This document shows, one piece after another, positions 52,379-60,769 of a DNA stretch of 64,000 nt. The position numbers were made by a program, and so were the translations under genes. The stretch lies in contig JAISCZ010000091.1 in NCBI GenBank assembly GCA_031265205.1, forward strand, positions 62,001 through 126,000, in the 5' to 3' direction. Source of the stretch: Deltaproteobacteria bacterium. GTDB lineage: Bacteria; Desulfobacterota; Desulfarculia; Adiutricales; Adiutricaceae. The notes under the pieces were generated by a model. That model ran no database searches. It was not told the DNA's origin and saw nothing but the letters and a program-made list of their open reading frames with translations. The first letter of the stretch is position 1. Each line of letters starts with the position of its first letter.

Positions 52379-54898
52379 CTAGAGTTTTTCCAGGGTGAGG
52401 TCGGGGACCTTGCGGATCCGCGCCTCTTCCTCTTCCATGAGCTCGGCGGCAAATTTTTCCCAGAAGGTGGGGAGTTCTCCCACCGCCACCGGCTCGGCCA
52501 CGAGCGCCCTGGCCAGGACCTGGTCGAGGGAGCTTACGGGGATGACGTTCACGCCCTTTAAAAGCTCCTTCGGAAACTCCTCCAAGTCCGGCTCGTTCCG
52601 CTTGGGGATCAGGACGGTCTTGATCCCCGCCCGTTTGGCGGCGAGGAGCTTTTCCTTGATCCCCCCCACGGGCAGCGCGAGGCCCCGCAGGCTAATTTCC
52701 CCGGTCATGGCCACGTCCGCGCGGACCTTGTGGGAGCTGACCAGGGAGACGATGGCGACCGCCAGGGCCACCCCGGCCGAGGGGCCGTCTTTGGGGATAG
52801 CGCCCTGGGGGAGGTGCACGTGGATATCGTGGTTCTTAAACCATCCGTCGTCCAGGCGCCACTCGCGGGCCCGGGAGCGCACGTAGCTGATGGCGGCCTG
52901 GGCCGACTCTTTCATGACGTCGCCCAGCTGGCCGGTTAAGGAGAGTTTCCCCCGGCCGGGCATGCCCACGGCCTCGATAAACATGATGTCCCCGCCCCCG
53001 GCCGTCCAGGCGAGTCCCGTGACCACGCCGATTTGGGGCTTGTTTTCCTTGACCTCGGGGAGGCGGCGGGGCGGCCCAAGGAGCGCGGGGAGCTCGTCCA
53101 AGGAGACCGACCGGCTAAAAGGCTTGCCCTCGGCCTTGGCGATGGAGCGGCTGCGGGCCAAAGCGCTTAAGCGCCGCGTGAGTTCCCGGCAGCCCGCCTC
53201 CCAGGTGTAGGTGGTGATGATAGTCTCCAGGACGGGAGCCGAAAGGGTCAGTTCCTTAGGCTTGAGGCCGTGGCGCGCGAGTTCCCTAGGCCAGAGGTGC
53301 TTGCGGGCGATCTCGCTCTTTTCGTCCACGGCGTAGCCGCTCACCTCGATCACTTCCAGCCGATCGCGCAAGGGGGCGGGGATCTGCTCCAAGACGTTGG
53401 CGGTGAGGATAAAGAGGACTTGGGAGATATCGAAGGGGATCTCCAGGAAATTATCCATGAAGGTCTCGTTCTGCTCGGGGTCCAGGGCCTCCAAGAGGGC
53501 GCCTCCCGGATCGTGCTGGGAGTTCGTGGCCATCTTGTCGAGCTCGTCGAGGAGGAAGACCGGATTGTTGACGCCGACCCTCTTGAGGCCCGCGAGGACG
53601 CGGCCGGGGCGCGCCCCCACGTAGGCGCGGCGGTGCCCCTTAATCTCGGCCTCGTCCTTGAGGCCGCCCAGGGAGAGACGGGCGAACTTGCGGCCCAGGC
53701 ACTCGGCGATGGAGCGCCCAAGGGAGGTTTTCCCCACTCCCGGAGGGCCCGTCAGGCAGAGGATCGGCGTTTTGGCGCCCCGCGCGGCGAGCTTGCGCAC
53801 CGCCAGGAACTCCAAGACGCGCTTTTTGACTTTTTCCAGGCCGTAGTGGTCGCGGTCCAGGATGGCACGGGCCTTTCCCAGGTCCAGGGATTCCTGGTCG
53901 CTCTTGCCCCAGGGGAGATCCGCGACCCATTCCAGGTAGTGCCGGATGACCCCATATTCCGCGGACTGCTGGGGCGTGCCGTTGAGGCGCTCCATTTCCC
54001 GGTCAGCGGTCGCGCGGGCGTCTTCCGGGAGAGGCAGGGCCGCGAGGCGCTCTTGGAGCGCCCGATGGCCCTGGGGGTCCAGCTCCTCGCTTTCCCCGAG
54101 CTCGGCCTTAATGGCCTTGAGCTGTTCGCGCAGGTGTAATTCTTTCTGCCTCCGGTCGAGACCCGCCTCGATCCTTTGGCTGATGGCCCGGCCGGCCTGG
54201 CGGTTGGAGACCTCGATGGTGAGGTGCTCCAGGAGCTTGAGGTAACGGTGCTTGAGGCCCGCGATTAAGAGATACTCGGCCTTGGCGCGGCTCTTTAAGG
54301 GTAGGGAGGCCATGATGAGGTCCGCCAGGATGACCGGCTCCTCGTCCAAAAGGGTGTTGATCTTAAAAAGGTCCACGGGCAAGCCGGGGACGAGGGTCAG
54401 AACCTCGGCGTAGAGTCTCTTGGCTTCCAGGATCAAAGGTCTGAGCGAGCCGTCATGGGCGTTCCCGTAATCCCATTGGGGGATGATCCGGACCGTGGGG
54501 ATATCCCCGGAGAAGATCTGGGAAAAGGTGACCCGGGAAAGGCCCTGGACGGTCACTTTGAGTTTGCCGGACTCGTGCTCGTGGACTTTGAGGATCTTGA
54601 CGGCCACGCCCATGGGGTAGAAATCTTCGGAAGAGAGCTTGTGGGCGTCCACGTCCAAGCTCCTTAAGGGGAAAAGGGCCATCAGCCCGTCGCCGTGGAC
54701 GCTGCGGTCCACGACTAACTGGGAGACTTGTTCCTCCACCGCGATGGTGGAGGAAAGACCGGGAAAGGAATTGAGCTCCGCCATCGGCAGGAGGTTCATG
54801 AAATCGGGGAGCTCTATATCCGTCTGTGAATACTCTACGCGGAGGTCGTCGCGTTCCGGCGCGGGAGCGTCGCTCACGCGCGCGTTATTATTTTTCAT
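52379..54898 (-). CDS. lon: ATP-dependent protease Lon
   Basis: 839-aa hexameric AAA+ serine protease that degrades misfolded and regulatory proteins. The LAN substrate-binding domain occupies about residues 25-230 (IELPDFMNLLPMAELNSFPG). The AAA+ module carries Walker A GPPGVGKTS (about 384), Walker B FLLDELDKM and the sensor region LFILTANVLEQIP. The protease domain has the Ser-Lys dyad: Ser in PKDGPSAGVALA (about 706) and Lys in KEKLLAAKRAG (about 749). The protein is of usual length. No HrcA/CIRCE or sigma-32 motif is visible upstream. It is monocistronic, ended by the hairpin at 52102-52150. Confidence 0.97.
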   Translation of the reverse strand: MKNNNARVSDAPAPERDDLRVEYSQTDIELPDFMNLLPMAELNSFPGLSSTIAVEEQVSQLVVDRSVHGDGLMALFPLRSLDVDAHKLSSEDFYPMGVAVKILKVHEHESGKLKVTVQGLSRVTFSQIFSGDIPTVRIIPQWDYGNAHDGSLRPLILEAKRLYAEVLTLVPGLPVDLFKINTLLDEEPVILADLIMASLPLKSRAKAEYLLIAGLKHRYLKLLEHLTIEVSNRQAGRAISQRIEAGLDRRQKELHLREQLKAIKAELGESEELDPQGHRALQERLAALPLPEDARATADREMERLNGTPQQSAEYGVIRHYLEWVADLPWGKSDQESLDLGKARAILDRDHYGLEKVKKRVLEFLAVRKLAARGAKTPILCLTGPPGVGKTSLGRSIAECLGRKFARLSLGGLKDEAEIKGHRRAYVGARPGRVLAGLKRVGVNNPVFLLDELDKMATNSQHDPGGALLEALDPEQNETFMDNFLEIPFDISQVLFILTANVLEQIPAPLRDRLEVIEVSGYAVDEKSEIARKHLWPRELARHGLKPKELTLSAPVLETIITTYTWEAGCRELTRRLSALARSRSIAKAEGKPFSRSVSLDELPALLGPPRRLPEVKENKPQIGVVTGLAWTAGGGDIMFIEAVGMPGRGKLSLTGQLGDVMKESAQAAISYVRSRAREWRLDDGWFKNHDIHVHLPQGAIPKDGPSAGVALAVAIVSLVSSHKVRADVAMTGEISLRGLALPVGGIKEKLLAAKRAGIKTVLIPKRNEPDLEEFPKELLKGVNVIPVSSLDQVLARALVAEPVAVGELPTFWEKFAAELMEEEEARIRKVPDLTLEKL

Positions 54899-56105
54899 TC
54901 AAAACTCCGGGTGGCCAGGCCATTGGGCGCCATTGCCATAGAATAGGAAACTTAAAAAGCATCCGAGCGGCCGGGTATTCCTACGCGTCGCGAGGAAGAG
55001 GGGAGGCCCGAGGAGAATTGAGATAGCCGCTAGCGTGTCGCCCGTTTGAATTGGGCTGGATCCAATGACATATCGCGAGGCGACTATCGGGGAGGTCGAT
55101 TCCCTCCATGCTTTTAAAGATAGTCACGAAATTTGATTTGGCAAGGGTTTGGCGGTAATTTTTTTCGTTTTTTTCTGTGAAAAAAATATAATTAATGACT
55201 AATTAGTTAACTTTCACGAAAAAATTGATTGATATTAATTTTTTGTGACAAGTGGCGCTGGCCAAAAATTGGCCGATAATCAACGCGTTACAGGCCAATG
55301 GGCCATAGTCGCGCTCCAAAAGGGGGGAGGGATAATCGCGGGGGGTGGGCTGGCGTTTTTTTTGCGCGAAAAAAGATCCGCTTTCCCGCTACGGGAGAAA
55401 TAGCGAGTTAATAAAAGGGATTTTAAAAGAACTTGGCGCGGAGGCGCTCTTTTTAAGGCGCTTTTAGAAAGGCCGTCAAAAAATCACGTAAAAATTGTAA
55501 TAGCTCAATTTAGCCGTGAAAAACATATAATTATATATAATAAGATATCACTAGTTTATGTCAAAAAAAATAGGTCACGCGCGCGCGGCGGGACCCAAAG
55601 GGTCTGGGGCGATCCAAAAAGACGCGGAAAAGCTCAAAAAGGCGGAAAAGCTCAAAAAGAAGAAAAAGATAAATAGGGCGGAAAAGATAAAAAAGACGTA
55701 GAAGATAAAAAGGATGAAAATTTGTCTAAGAGCCCCAGGATTTTCAAGGGATTTAAGAGATTTTCCGGGGCCGCGCGAGGCCTTTGGGGGGATCTCCCCT
55801 CAGGGCGCGTCAAGGGGACGGCGCGCGGGCGGAAAGAAACAAGGGGCGCCTTAAAGGCGAGAGAACGAGGCCCAGGAGAGCCGAAAGAAAGCGCGAGAAA
55901 CGGAAACTTGGTGGATTACGGGGAAAAACGGAACAAGGCGCGCGGAGCGATAAGGGAAAGGGCGTCAGGGAACTCGCCTTGGTAAACGCCTTCCCTGGCG
56001 GGGCAAGCGGCGCCGCGAGGCGGGCGAGGCCGCCCAGGCCGCCAAGGTTGGCCAGACGGGAAGGCGCGTTCTCTCGATGGAAGCGCGGACCGCCTCATTG
56101 GATTG
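54899..56105. other. 1.2-kb intergenic region upstream of lon
   Basis: AT-rich to 55270 (including CTGTGAAAAAAATATAATTA and similar), then mixed. From 55600 to 55715 a purine-rich repeat (GCGGAAAAGCTCAAAAAG) lies inside a tiny frame listed separately. GC-rich 55760-56100 has only chance frames. Confidence 0.6.
55558..55701 (+). CDS. Possible 47-aa lysine-rich peptide
   Basis: ATG 55558 opens MSKKIGHARAAGPKGSGAIQ, followed by a Lys/Ala/Glu repeat (KDAEKLKKAEKLKKKKK) and ending at TAG 55699. It resembles histone-H1-like tails in composition, but there is no ribosome site and the repeat alone can explain the composition. Confidence 0.2.
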   Translation: MSKKIGHARAAGPKGSGAIQKDAEKLKKAEKLKKKKKINRAEKIKKT

Positions 56106-56159
56106 AAAAAAGCCCCAACGCCCAAGCGAGGCCGCGAGGCCTCGCTCGCCCGTTGGGGC
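56106..56159 (-). terminator. Terminator of the first IscA-like gene
   Basis: GCCCCAACG (56112-56120) and CGTTGGGGC (56151-56159) enclose an inner stem AGCGAGGCC/GGCCTCGCT. On the minus strand TTTTTTCAATC follows. Confidence 0.9.
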
Positions 56160-56185
56160 AAATCTGGGGAAAGAGGCGCGATTTT

Positions 56186-56518
56186 TTAGTAAAAGCACCC
56201 GGAGCAGCCGTCGCAGCCGCCGTCGCCCGGAGGCGGGATCTTTTCCGTTTCCACCACGAAGCCGGAATCTTGGCCGTCATGTTTAAAATCAATGGTGACC
56301 GCGCCGGTCCTCTCCAAGAGGCCTTTGTCGATCAATAGGCGCAGCTCTCCCGCTTTGGTGGCGAAGTCGCTGGCGAATTCCTTGTCCACGGAAAGGGACA
56401 AGAGGCCGTCTCCCCCGCAGCTGGAGGGGGTTAGGTGGACCCTGACGGAGGGCTCGGACTTGGTTTCTTGGAGATATGACGTTAGCTCGGTTAAAGCCAA
56501 GGGGGTGATATGGATCAT
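56186..56518 (-). CDS. IscA/HesB-like protein with C-terminal CxxCxxC
   Basis: 110 aa of the IscA-like fold (MIHITPLALTELTSYLQETK; VRVHLTPSSCGGDGLLSLSV). IscA proteins carry iron or Fe-S clusters with Cys near 35 and a C-terminal CxC pair. Here Cys34 is kept in SSCGGDG, but the end is GCDGCSGC (Cys102, 105, 108), a CxxCxxC instead of CGCG. This subfamily is found in sulfate reducers, some members with selenocysteine. A second copy lies at 58202. The role is probably Fe-S or metal binding; the partner is unknown. Confidence 0.82.
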   Translation of the reverse strand: MIHITPLALTELTSYLQETKSEPSVRVHLTPSSCGGDGLLSLSVDKEFASDFATKAGELRLLIDKGLLERTGAVTIDFKHDGQDSGFVVETEKIPPPGDGGCDGCSGCFY

Positions 56519-56850
56519 AAACGCTCCTTTGAGCGGGAGTGGAACTTATGAAGTCGCTCCGGGCGCTTTATATTTTCGCGCGCGATCTTTTCGCGTCCCG
56601 TGAAGGCGCGCGTGGCGCCTCCCCGGGGCGGGGAAAAGTTCGGAGCCTACTCAAAGGTAAGCACGATTTAGGGGAAAAGCAAGGCGGTTAAGGCGAGGAG
56701 CCTCAGCTCGGCGGACGGAAGTGACGGGAAAGAAGGCCTCGTTCGCGGCTACGCGTGGGTCGCGTGGGAAGGCGTCGCGCGGGGAAGCGCGCGACTGGGG
56801 CTGAAGTTCTCGGAGTACGCAGCGGTTTTTAGCTGGGGCGTGGTTCGCGG
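56519..56850. other. Intergenic region, nothing recognised
   Basis: GC-rich sequence between the IscA-like gene and the AT-rich Fic module; the composition change is sharp at about 56855. Confidence 0.5.
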
Positions 56851-57186
56851 TTACGTAAAAAATAATATATTGTTAGATATATAATCAATTTCATAATTAT
56901 TTTTAGCGATATATAAAATTTTATCGCCTAAATTCGTATTATTTAACGTTATATTATTCATTTTACATAAAATTTTAAGAACAATAAACGCGGTTCTTTT
57001 ATTTCCGTCGCTAAAGCAATGATTTTTAATTAAAGATCTGGCAATCGCCGATAATTTAAGGGAAATTGTTGAGCAGTAAGGAAGAGACGCTTCATATGAA
57101 GTTATCAGATTGCCATTAATAATATTAGAATTTGGCTCAATTTTACTGTTAATTTCAATAATTTTATCTTTAGATAATAGCTCCAT
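56851..57186 (-). CDS. Fic/Doc-family toxin
   Basis: 111 aa from ATG 57186 (MELLSKDKIIEINSKIEPNS), with AAGGA 9 nt upstream; an upstream start at 57228 would overlap the antitoxin. The Fic active-site motif is HCFSDGNKRTAF (His56 to Thr65), matching HxFx[D/N]GNxR. Its small size and layout fit Doc (death on curing), which phosphorylates EF-Tu, rather than large AMPylating Fic proteins. The gene is strongly A/T-rich, unlike its neighbours, which suggests transfer. The partner ends 1 nt upstream. Confidence 0.88.
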   Translation of the reverse strand: MELLSKDKIIEINSKIEPNSNIINGNLITSYEASLPYCSTISLKLSAIARSLIKNHCFSDGNKRTAFIVLKILCKMNNITLNNTNLGDKILYIAKNNYEIDYISNNILFFT

Positions 57187-57187
57187 G

Positions 57188-57385
57188 CTATTTATCCTTA
57201 AGATAATCAAGAATGTCTTTAGATTCAATTAAAATGTTATCGACCAATATTGATTCTAAATCCGTCAATCCTAATCCGAGAGCTTTATATTCTTTGGCGA
57301 TTTCGCTTACTGTTTTTCCTGATAAATTAATGGAATTGATTAATTCCATTTTTTCTTGAGATACATTCATAACTACTTTTTTCAT
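57188..57385 (-). CDS. Antitoxin-like partner of the Fic/Doc protein
   Basis: 65 aa (MKKVVMNVSQEKMELINSIN; ending ESKDILDYLKDK). It stops one base before the fic start, the classic antitoxin-toxin spacing, and shares its A/T-rich codon use. The sequence is helical and acidic at the end, as a Phd-type neutralising tail would be. I do not recognise the DNA-binding part. Confidence 0.6.
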   Translation of the reverse strand: MKKVVMNVSQEKMELINSINLSGKTVSEIAKEYKALGLGLTDLESILVDNILIESKDILDYLKDK

Positions 57386-57433
57386 CGCGAAACAAGAAGG
57401 CTTCGAGGGTTAAAAGGCGTCGCGAGGGGGCGT

Positions 57434-58075
57434 TTATACGGTTTTCCGGGAAATCAAAAAAGAGGCGACAAGGTTGACCATCGCGAAGATCGCGTCCAGA
57501 GGGAGATAGTAGTGGGCGTGGGAGTCAAAGTTGTACCTGGCCTCGGCCGGAAATTCGTCGTCCCCTTCCTCCAGGTAGCAGTAGAGTTCCACAAAGGGCA
57601 GGACCTTCCAGCGGAAGGCGTTTTGATGGTGCGGTTCCGCTCCCAAGCTCTGGGCGAGCTGGAAGAGGGCCCGCGGGTCTTCCCCAAAGGCCTCGGCCAG
57701 GGGTTGTTTAGCCAGCTCATGGGGGCCCTTGAAAAAAAAGTCGCCCAAGGGCAGTCCCCAAGGGCCCACTTCTTTTTCGGAAAGCCCCGGGGCCAGGCCG
57801 TTGGCGGAAGCGACCAGATAGGAAAGGAGGACCACCGCGTCCTGATACCCCGGAGCGCCGTAGCCTGGGGGCGCGAGGATAGCGCGCTCTTGGAGGTTGA
57901 TTTCGTGGATTCCCCCCAGGAAATTAACCCTAAAAACGGGTTTATCCCCCGCCAGGGTAAAAGTCGCGCCCGCGCGCTCGGCCACTTTTTCCGGGGGGAT
58001 AGCGCGAAGGTCTTCCCAGAGGGGATGGTTTTCGTAGGATTCGGTGGCGGGAGTAGAGGAAGAGGAATTGGGCAT
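57434..58075 (-). CDS. DUF3786 domain protein
   Basis: 213 aa, soluble, no signal peptide. Typical DUF3786 order: LWEDLRAIPPEKVAERAGAT, VNFLGGIHEINLQERAI, QDAVVLLSYLVASANG, the FFFKGPHEL segment, LPFVELYCYLEEGDDEFPAE and a final helix. The family is of unknown function and common in anaerobic deltaproteobacteria and methanogens. It lies between two IscA-like genes. Confidence 0.85.
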   Translation of the reverse strand: MPNSSSSTPATESYENHPLWEDLRAIPPEKVAERAGATFTLAGDKPVFRVNFLGGIHEINLQERAILAPPGYGAPGYQDAVVLLSYLVASANGLAPGLSEKEVGPWGLPLGDFFFKGPHELAKQPLAEAFGEDPRALFQLAQSLGAEPHHQNAFRWKVLPFVELYCYLEEGDDEFPAEARYNFDSHAHYYLPLDAIFAMVNLVASFLISRKTV

Positions 58076-58080
58076 GGGGA

Positions 58081-58195
58081 AAAACTAAACTGGCGCGGAA
58101 GGAAAAACTAAACTGGCGCGGAAGGGAAAAATAAATTGGGGCGGGAGGGAAAAATAGCGGGCGCGGGAGAGAAAATTAACTGAAGCGTGAGGGAA
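58081..58195. repeat. Degenerate 22-24-bp tandem repeat between DUF3786 and IscA-like gene 2
   Basis: Two near-identical units AAAACTAAACTGGCGCGGAA at 58081 and 58104, then three increasingly diverged ones at 58128, 58151 and 58173. They separate the DUF3786 start from the stop of the upstream gene. Confidence 0.85.
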
Positions 58196-58201
58196 AAAGA
58201 G

Positions 58202-58534
58202 TTACGCGTCGCAGCCGAGGCAGCGCGCGCAGTCTTTGGGCGCCGGGGGGAGGATTTTTTCCGGGATGACCACGAAGCCGGTCTCGCGTCCTTGGCTTTG
58301 GTAGTCAATGGTTACTTTGCCGACGCGCTCCAAGAGGGTTCTGCGGATAACGAGGGTTAGATCGCCCGCCCGCGCGAAGAAATCGTCTTCGTCGGGACTG
58401 TCCACGGTCAAGGAGAGCTGTCCGCCTCCCCCGCAGGAGGCGGGGGGCAGAATAACGCGCACCGCTGAAGTAACTTGGCGACCGCGAAAAAAAGCGGTCA
58501 ACTCGTCGAGAGCGACGGGGGTAATGTCTATCAT
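58202..58534 (-). CDS. Second IscA/HesB-like protein with C-terminal CxxCxxC
   Basis: 110 aa from ATG 58534 (MIDITPVALDELTAFFRGRQ), with GGGAG 8 nt upstream; the ATG at 58546 overlaps that site. It is the same length as the copy at 56186 and keeps the same four Cys positions: Cys34 in ASCGGGG and Cys102, 105, 108 in DCARCLGC. It is probably in one transcript with DUF3786. Confidence 0.83.
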   Translation of the reverse strand: MIDITPVALDELTAFFRGRQVTSAVRVILPPASCGGGGQLSLTVDSPDEDDFFARAGDLTLVIRRTLLERVGKVTIDYQSQGRETGFVVIPEKILPPAPKDCARCLGCDA

Positions 58535-58957
58535 GCTGGCTCCCACAAAGGCCGAAAGGCGAAAAGGCTGGAAAGCGCGAAGGCCGGAGGGCGCGAAAGG
58601 CGAAAAGGCCGGAGGCGCGAAAGGCGAAAAGGCCGGAAGGCGCGAAGGCCGGAAGGCGCGAGCTCGCGCGCGGAAGGCTTAAGGGCGAGGGGGAAAAGAC
58701 TCGGCCTGGCGCCGGATATTTTCCTTAAAAGGGTTTCGCCGCGAGCGCCTTTCAAAAGAAACGCGCCGTCCGCGCCTCCAGTATAAAGAAAAACGGGCCT
58801 CGCCGCCAAAAAAAGAAAGCCGCGCTCGCTGAAGCTTCCGCGAGGAGCGCGGGGCGCTCGCCTGGGCCTTCGCGCAAAAAGCCCGCCTTGAGGCGAGGCT
58901 ATGTCCATCGACCGCGGGCTTCCAAAGCCGGAGGCCTTTTCCCGCGATGGGAGGGAT
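58535..58957. other. Spacer with 24-bp repeats
   Basis: At about 58550-58665 a unit GGCGCGAAAGGCGAAAAGGC recurs about four times with changes. No gene is supported. Confidence 0.65.
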
Positions 58958-59755
58958 TTATCCCTCTCCCCGGGGGTTAATCCTTTCAATCGTGGGCGGA
59001 GGGGCCTCGCCGAGGCTTTGGCCGACGGTTACCAAGGCCAAGGCGGCGAGGGCGGCGGTTTCCGCCTTAAGATTGGCGCGGCCCAGAGAGACGGGGGTAA
59101 AGCCTTCCGCGCGGGCTTTTTCTTTTTCCTCCGGGGAGAAGCCGCCCTCGGGCCCCACCAGCAAGAGGGGATTGGGCGGGAGGGGGAAAGGCGGCGGGGA
59201 CCCAAGAGGGTCCAGGAGCCAAAGGGGGCTGGGGGCGTAACGCGCGCGGGCTATAGGCCAAAATTGGTCTAAGGTTAAAGGGCCGTGGAGGGCGAAGGGG
59301 GCGTCTCTCCCCGAAACTTTGAGGGCTTCCCGGACGAGGCGCTCCCAGCGTTCCCTTTTGGCCTCGCCTATTTGGGCGCGGGGGACCCGGCCACGGGAGG
59401 CGAAGAGCGGAATGAGGGCGCTCGCCCCCAGTTCCACGGCCTTGGCCGCGATAAGATCAAAGGCCGCGGGGCGCACGATGGCCATGGCCAAAACGGGCCC
59501 CTCGGGGCGCTCCAAGCGGGTCCACGGGGAAAGGAGACGGACCCTTAAGGCGGGCTCGGGGCTTTTGGCGCGGAAGGTCACTTCGGCCCGCGCGATCCCC
59601 AAACTCCCGACAAGCTCCAAGGGGTCTCCGATCTGAAGCCTTAAGGCCAAGACGCCGTGGCTCGCTTCCGGGGGGGCCAACTCCACCTCCTCGCCCTCCC
59701 GCGGCGGGGCCGCCGTCGGGCTTTGGGGGGCGAAGTAAAGCCGGATGGTTCTCAT
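58958..59755 (-). CDS. rsmE: 16S rRNA m3U1498 methyltransferase
   Basis: 265-aa SPOUT methyltransferase. The N-terminal PUA-like domain (about 1-75) precedes the knotted domain with AIVRPAAFDLIAAKAVELGA, the LIPLFASRGRV stretch and the SAM-binding loop LLLVGPEGGFSPEEKEKA, then SLGRANLKAETAALAALALV. Its ATG directly follows the prmA stop with no spacer, so the two are translated together. Confidence 0.94.
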   Translation of the reverse strand: MRTIRLYFAPQSPTAAPPREGEEVELAPPEASHGVLALRLQIGDPLELVGSLGIARAEVTFRAKSPEPALRVRLLSPWTRLERPEGPVLAMAIVRPAAFDLIAAKAVELGASALIPLFASRGRVPRAQIGEAKRERWERLVREALKVSGRDAPFALHGPLTLDQFWPIARARYAPSPLWLLDPLGSPPPFPLPPNPLLLVGPEGGFSPEEKEKARAEGFTPVSLGRANLKAETAALAALALVTVGQSLGEAPPPTIERINPRGEG

Positions 59756-60769
59756 TTAGCTCTGGGGTCCGTCGGCGCGTCCGGGTTTAGTTTCCAGGGA
59801 GGGCTCCGGGACGACTTGGGGGGCGGGCAAAGGGACGTCGGCGCCCAAGGGCCCGTCGCTGACCCGCGCGAGGAGGAGGGCCGCCCATTCCCCTTGGACG
59901 AAGAATTCCAAGGGATGAAAGCCCAGGGACTGATATTTGGCGGAGATTTCCTGGACTTGGCTCTCGATGAGCCCCGAGACAATGAGGCGACCGGGTTTTT
60001 TAAAGATAGCCGCGACGCGCGGGGCCAGCTCCAGGAGAGGGTTTAGGGTAATGTTGGCGAGGGCGAGGTCAAAGTCCCCGTTCAGATCGGTTAGGGGCCG
60101 CGCGGAAAACTCGGCGCGATCGCCCAGGCCGTTTTCTTTTTTATTGCCCTCGGCGACCTCGACGGTCGCGGCGTCGCTGTCGACGCCGACCGCGCGGGAA
60201 TCCGGGAAAAGGAGGGCCGCGGCGAGGGCCAAAACGCCGCTGCCCGCGCCGATATCCAGTATCCGCGCAAAGGAGTGCCCTTCCGCCTGGAGCTTGGCGA
60301 GCAGCTTGAGGCAGAGGAAGGTCGTGGGGTGGCGACCGCTGCCGAAGGCCGCCCCCGGGTCAATTCGAAGAATCCGCGGCGGCGGGTCGGCGTTCCCCTT
60401 AAGTTCCCCCAAGTCCCCCTCCCACCAGGTGGGGGCGAGGATTAAGGCGTCGTCCACCCGGATGGGCGCGAGGTCCTTTTTCCACTCCTCCTCCCAGTCC
60501 ACCACGGGAATCAGGGTCATGGACAGGCCAAAGCTTTGGGGGCTTAGGCCGAAGGCCTCGGCCGCGTCCTGGAGGGCGCGCGGGAGATCCGCCATGAGGC
60601 GGATGGCTTCCGTCGCCCCGAAGGCCGCGGAAAGGACGGCCCGCCCTTCGGGGTCGGGCTCGCCCTCCCAGACGCTTTGGGCCCCGGCCTCAAAAAGGGC
60701 GCCGGAGAGGGCCTCGGCGGCGATGGGGGGAGCGCTGAAAGTTACCGAAAGCCAATTCTCGTCCGTCAT
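59756..60769 (-). CDS. prmA: Ribosomal protein L11 methyltransferase
   Basis: 337-aa class I SAM methyltransferase. Motifs: DPGAAFGSGRHPTTFLCL, ILDIGAGSGVLALAAALLFP (about 178), VGVDSDAATVEVAE and LANITLNPLLELAP, all typical of PrmA. A Pro/Ala-rich C-terminal extension of about 35 residues exceeds the usual 295 aa. It overlaps the amidohydrolase stop by ATGA. Confidence 0.93.
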   Translation of the reverse strand: MTDENWLSVTFSAPPIAAEALSGALFEAGAQSVWEGEPDPEGRAVLSAAFGATEAIRLMADLPRALQDAAEAFGLSPQSFGLSMTLIPVVDWEEEWKKDLAPIRVDDALILAPTWWEGDLGELKGNADPPPRILRIDPGAAFGSGRHPTTFLCLKLLAKLQAEGHSFARILDIGAGSGVLALAAALLFPDSRAVGVDSDAATVEVAEGNKKENGLGDRAEFSARPLTDLNGDFDLALANITLNPLLELAPRVAAIFKKPGRLIVSGLIESQVQEISAKYQSLGFHPLEFFVQGEWAALLLARVSDGPLGADVPLPAPQVVPEPSLETKPGRADGPQS

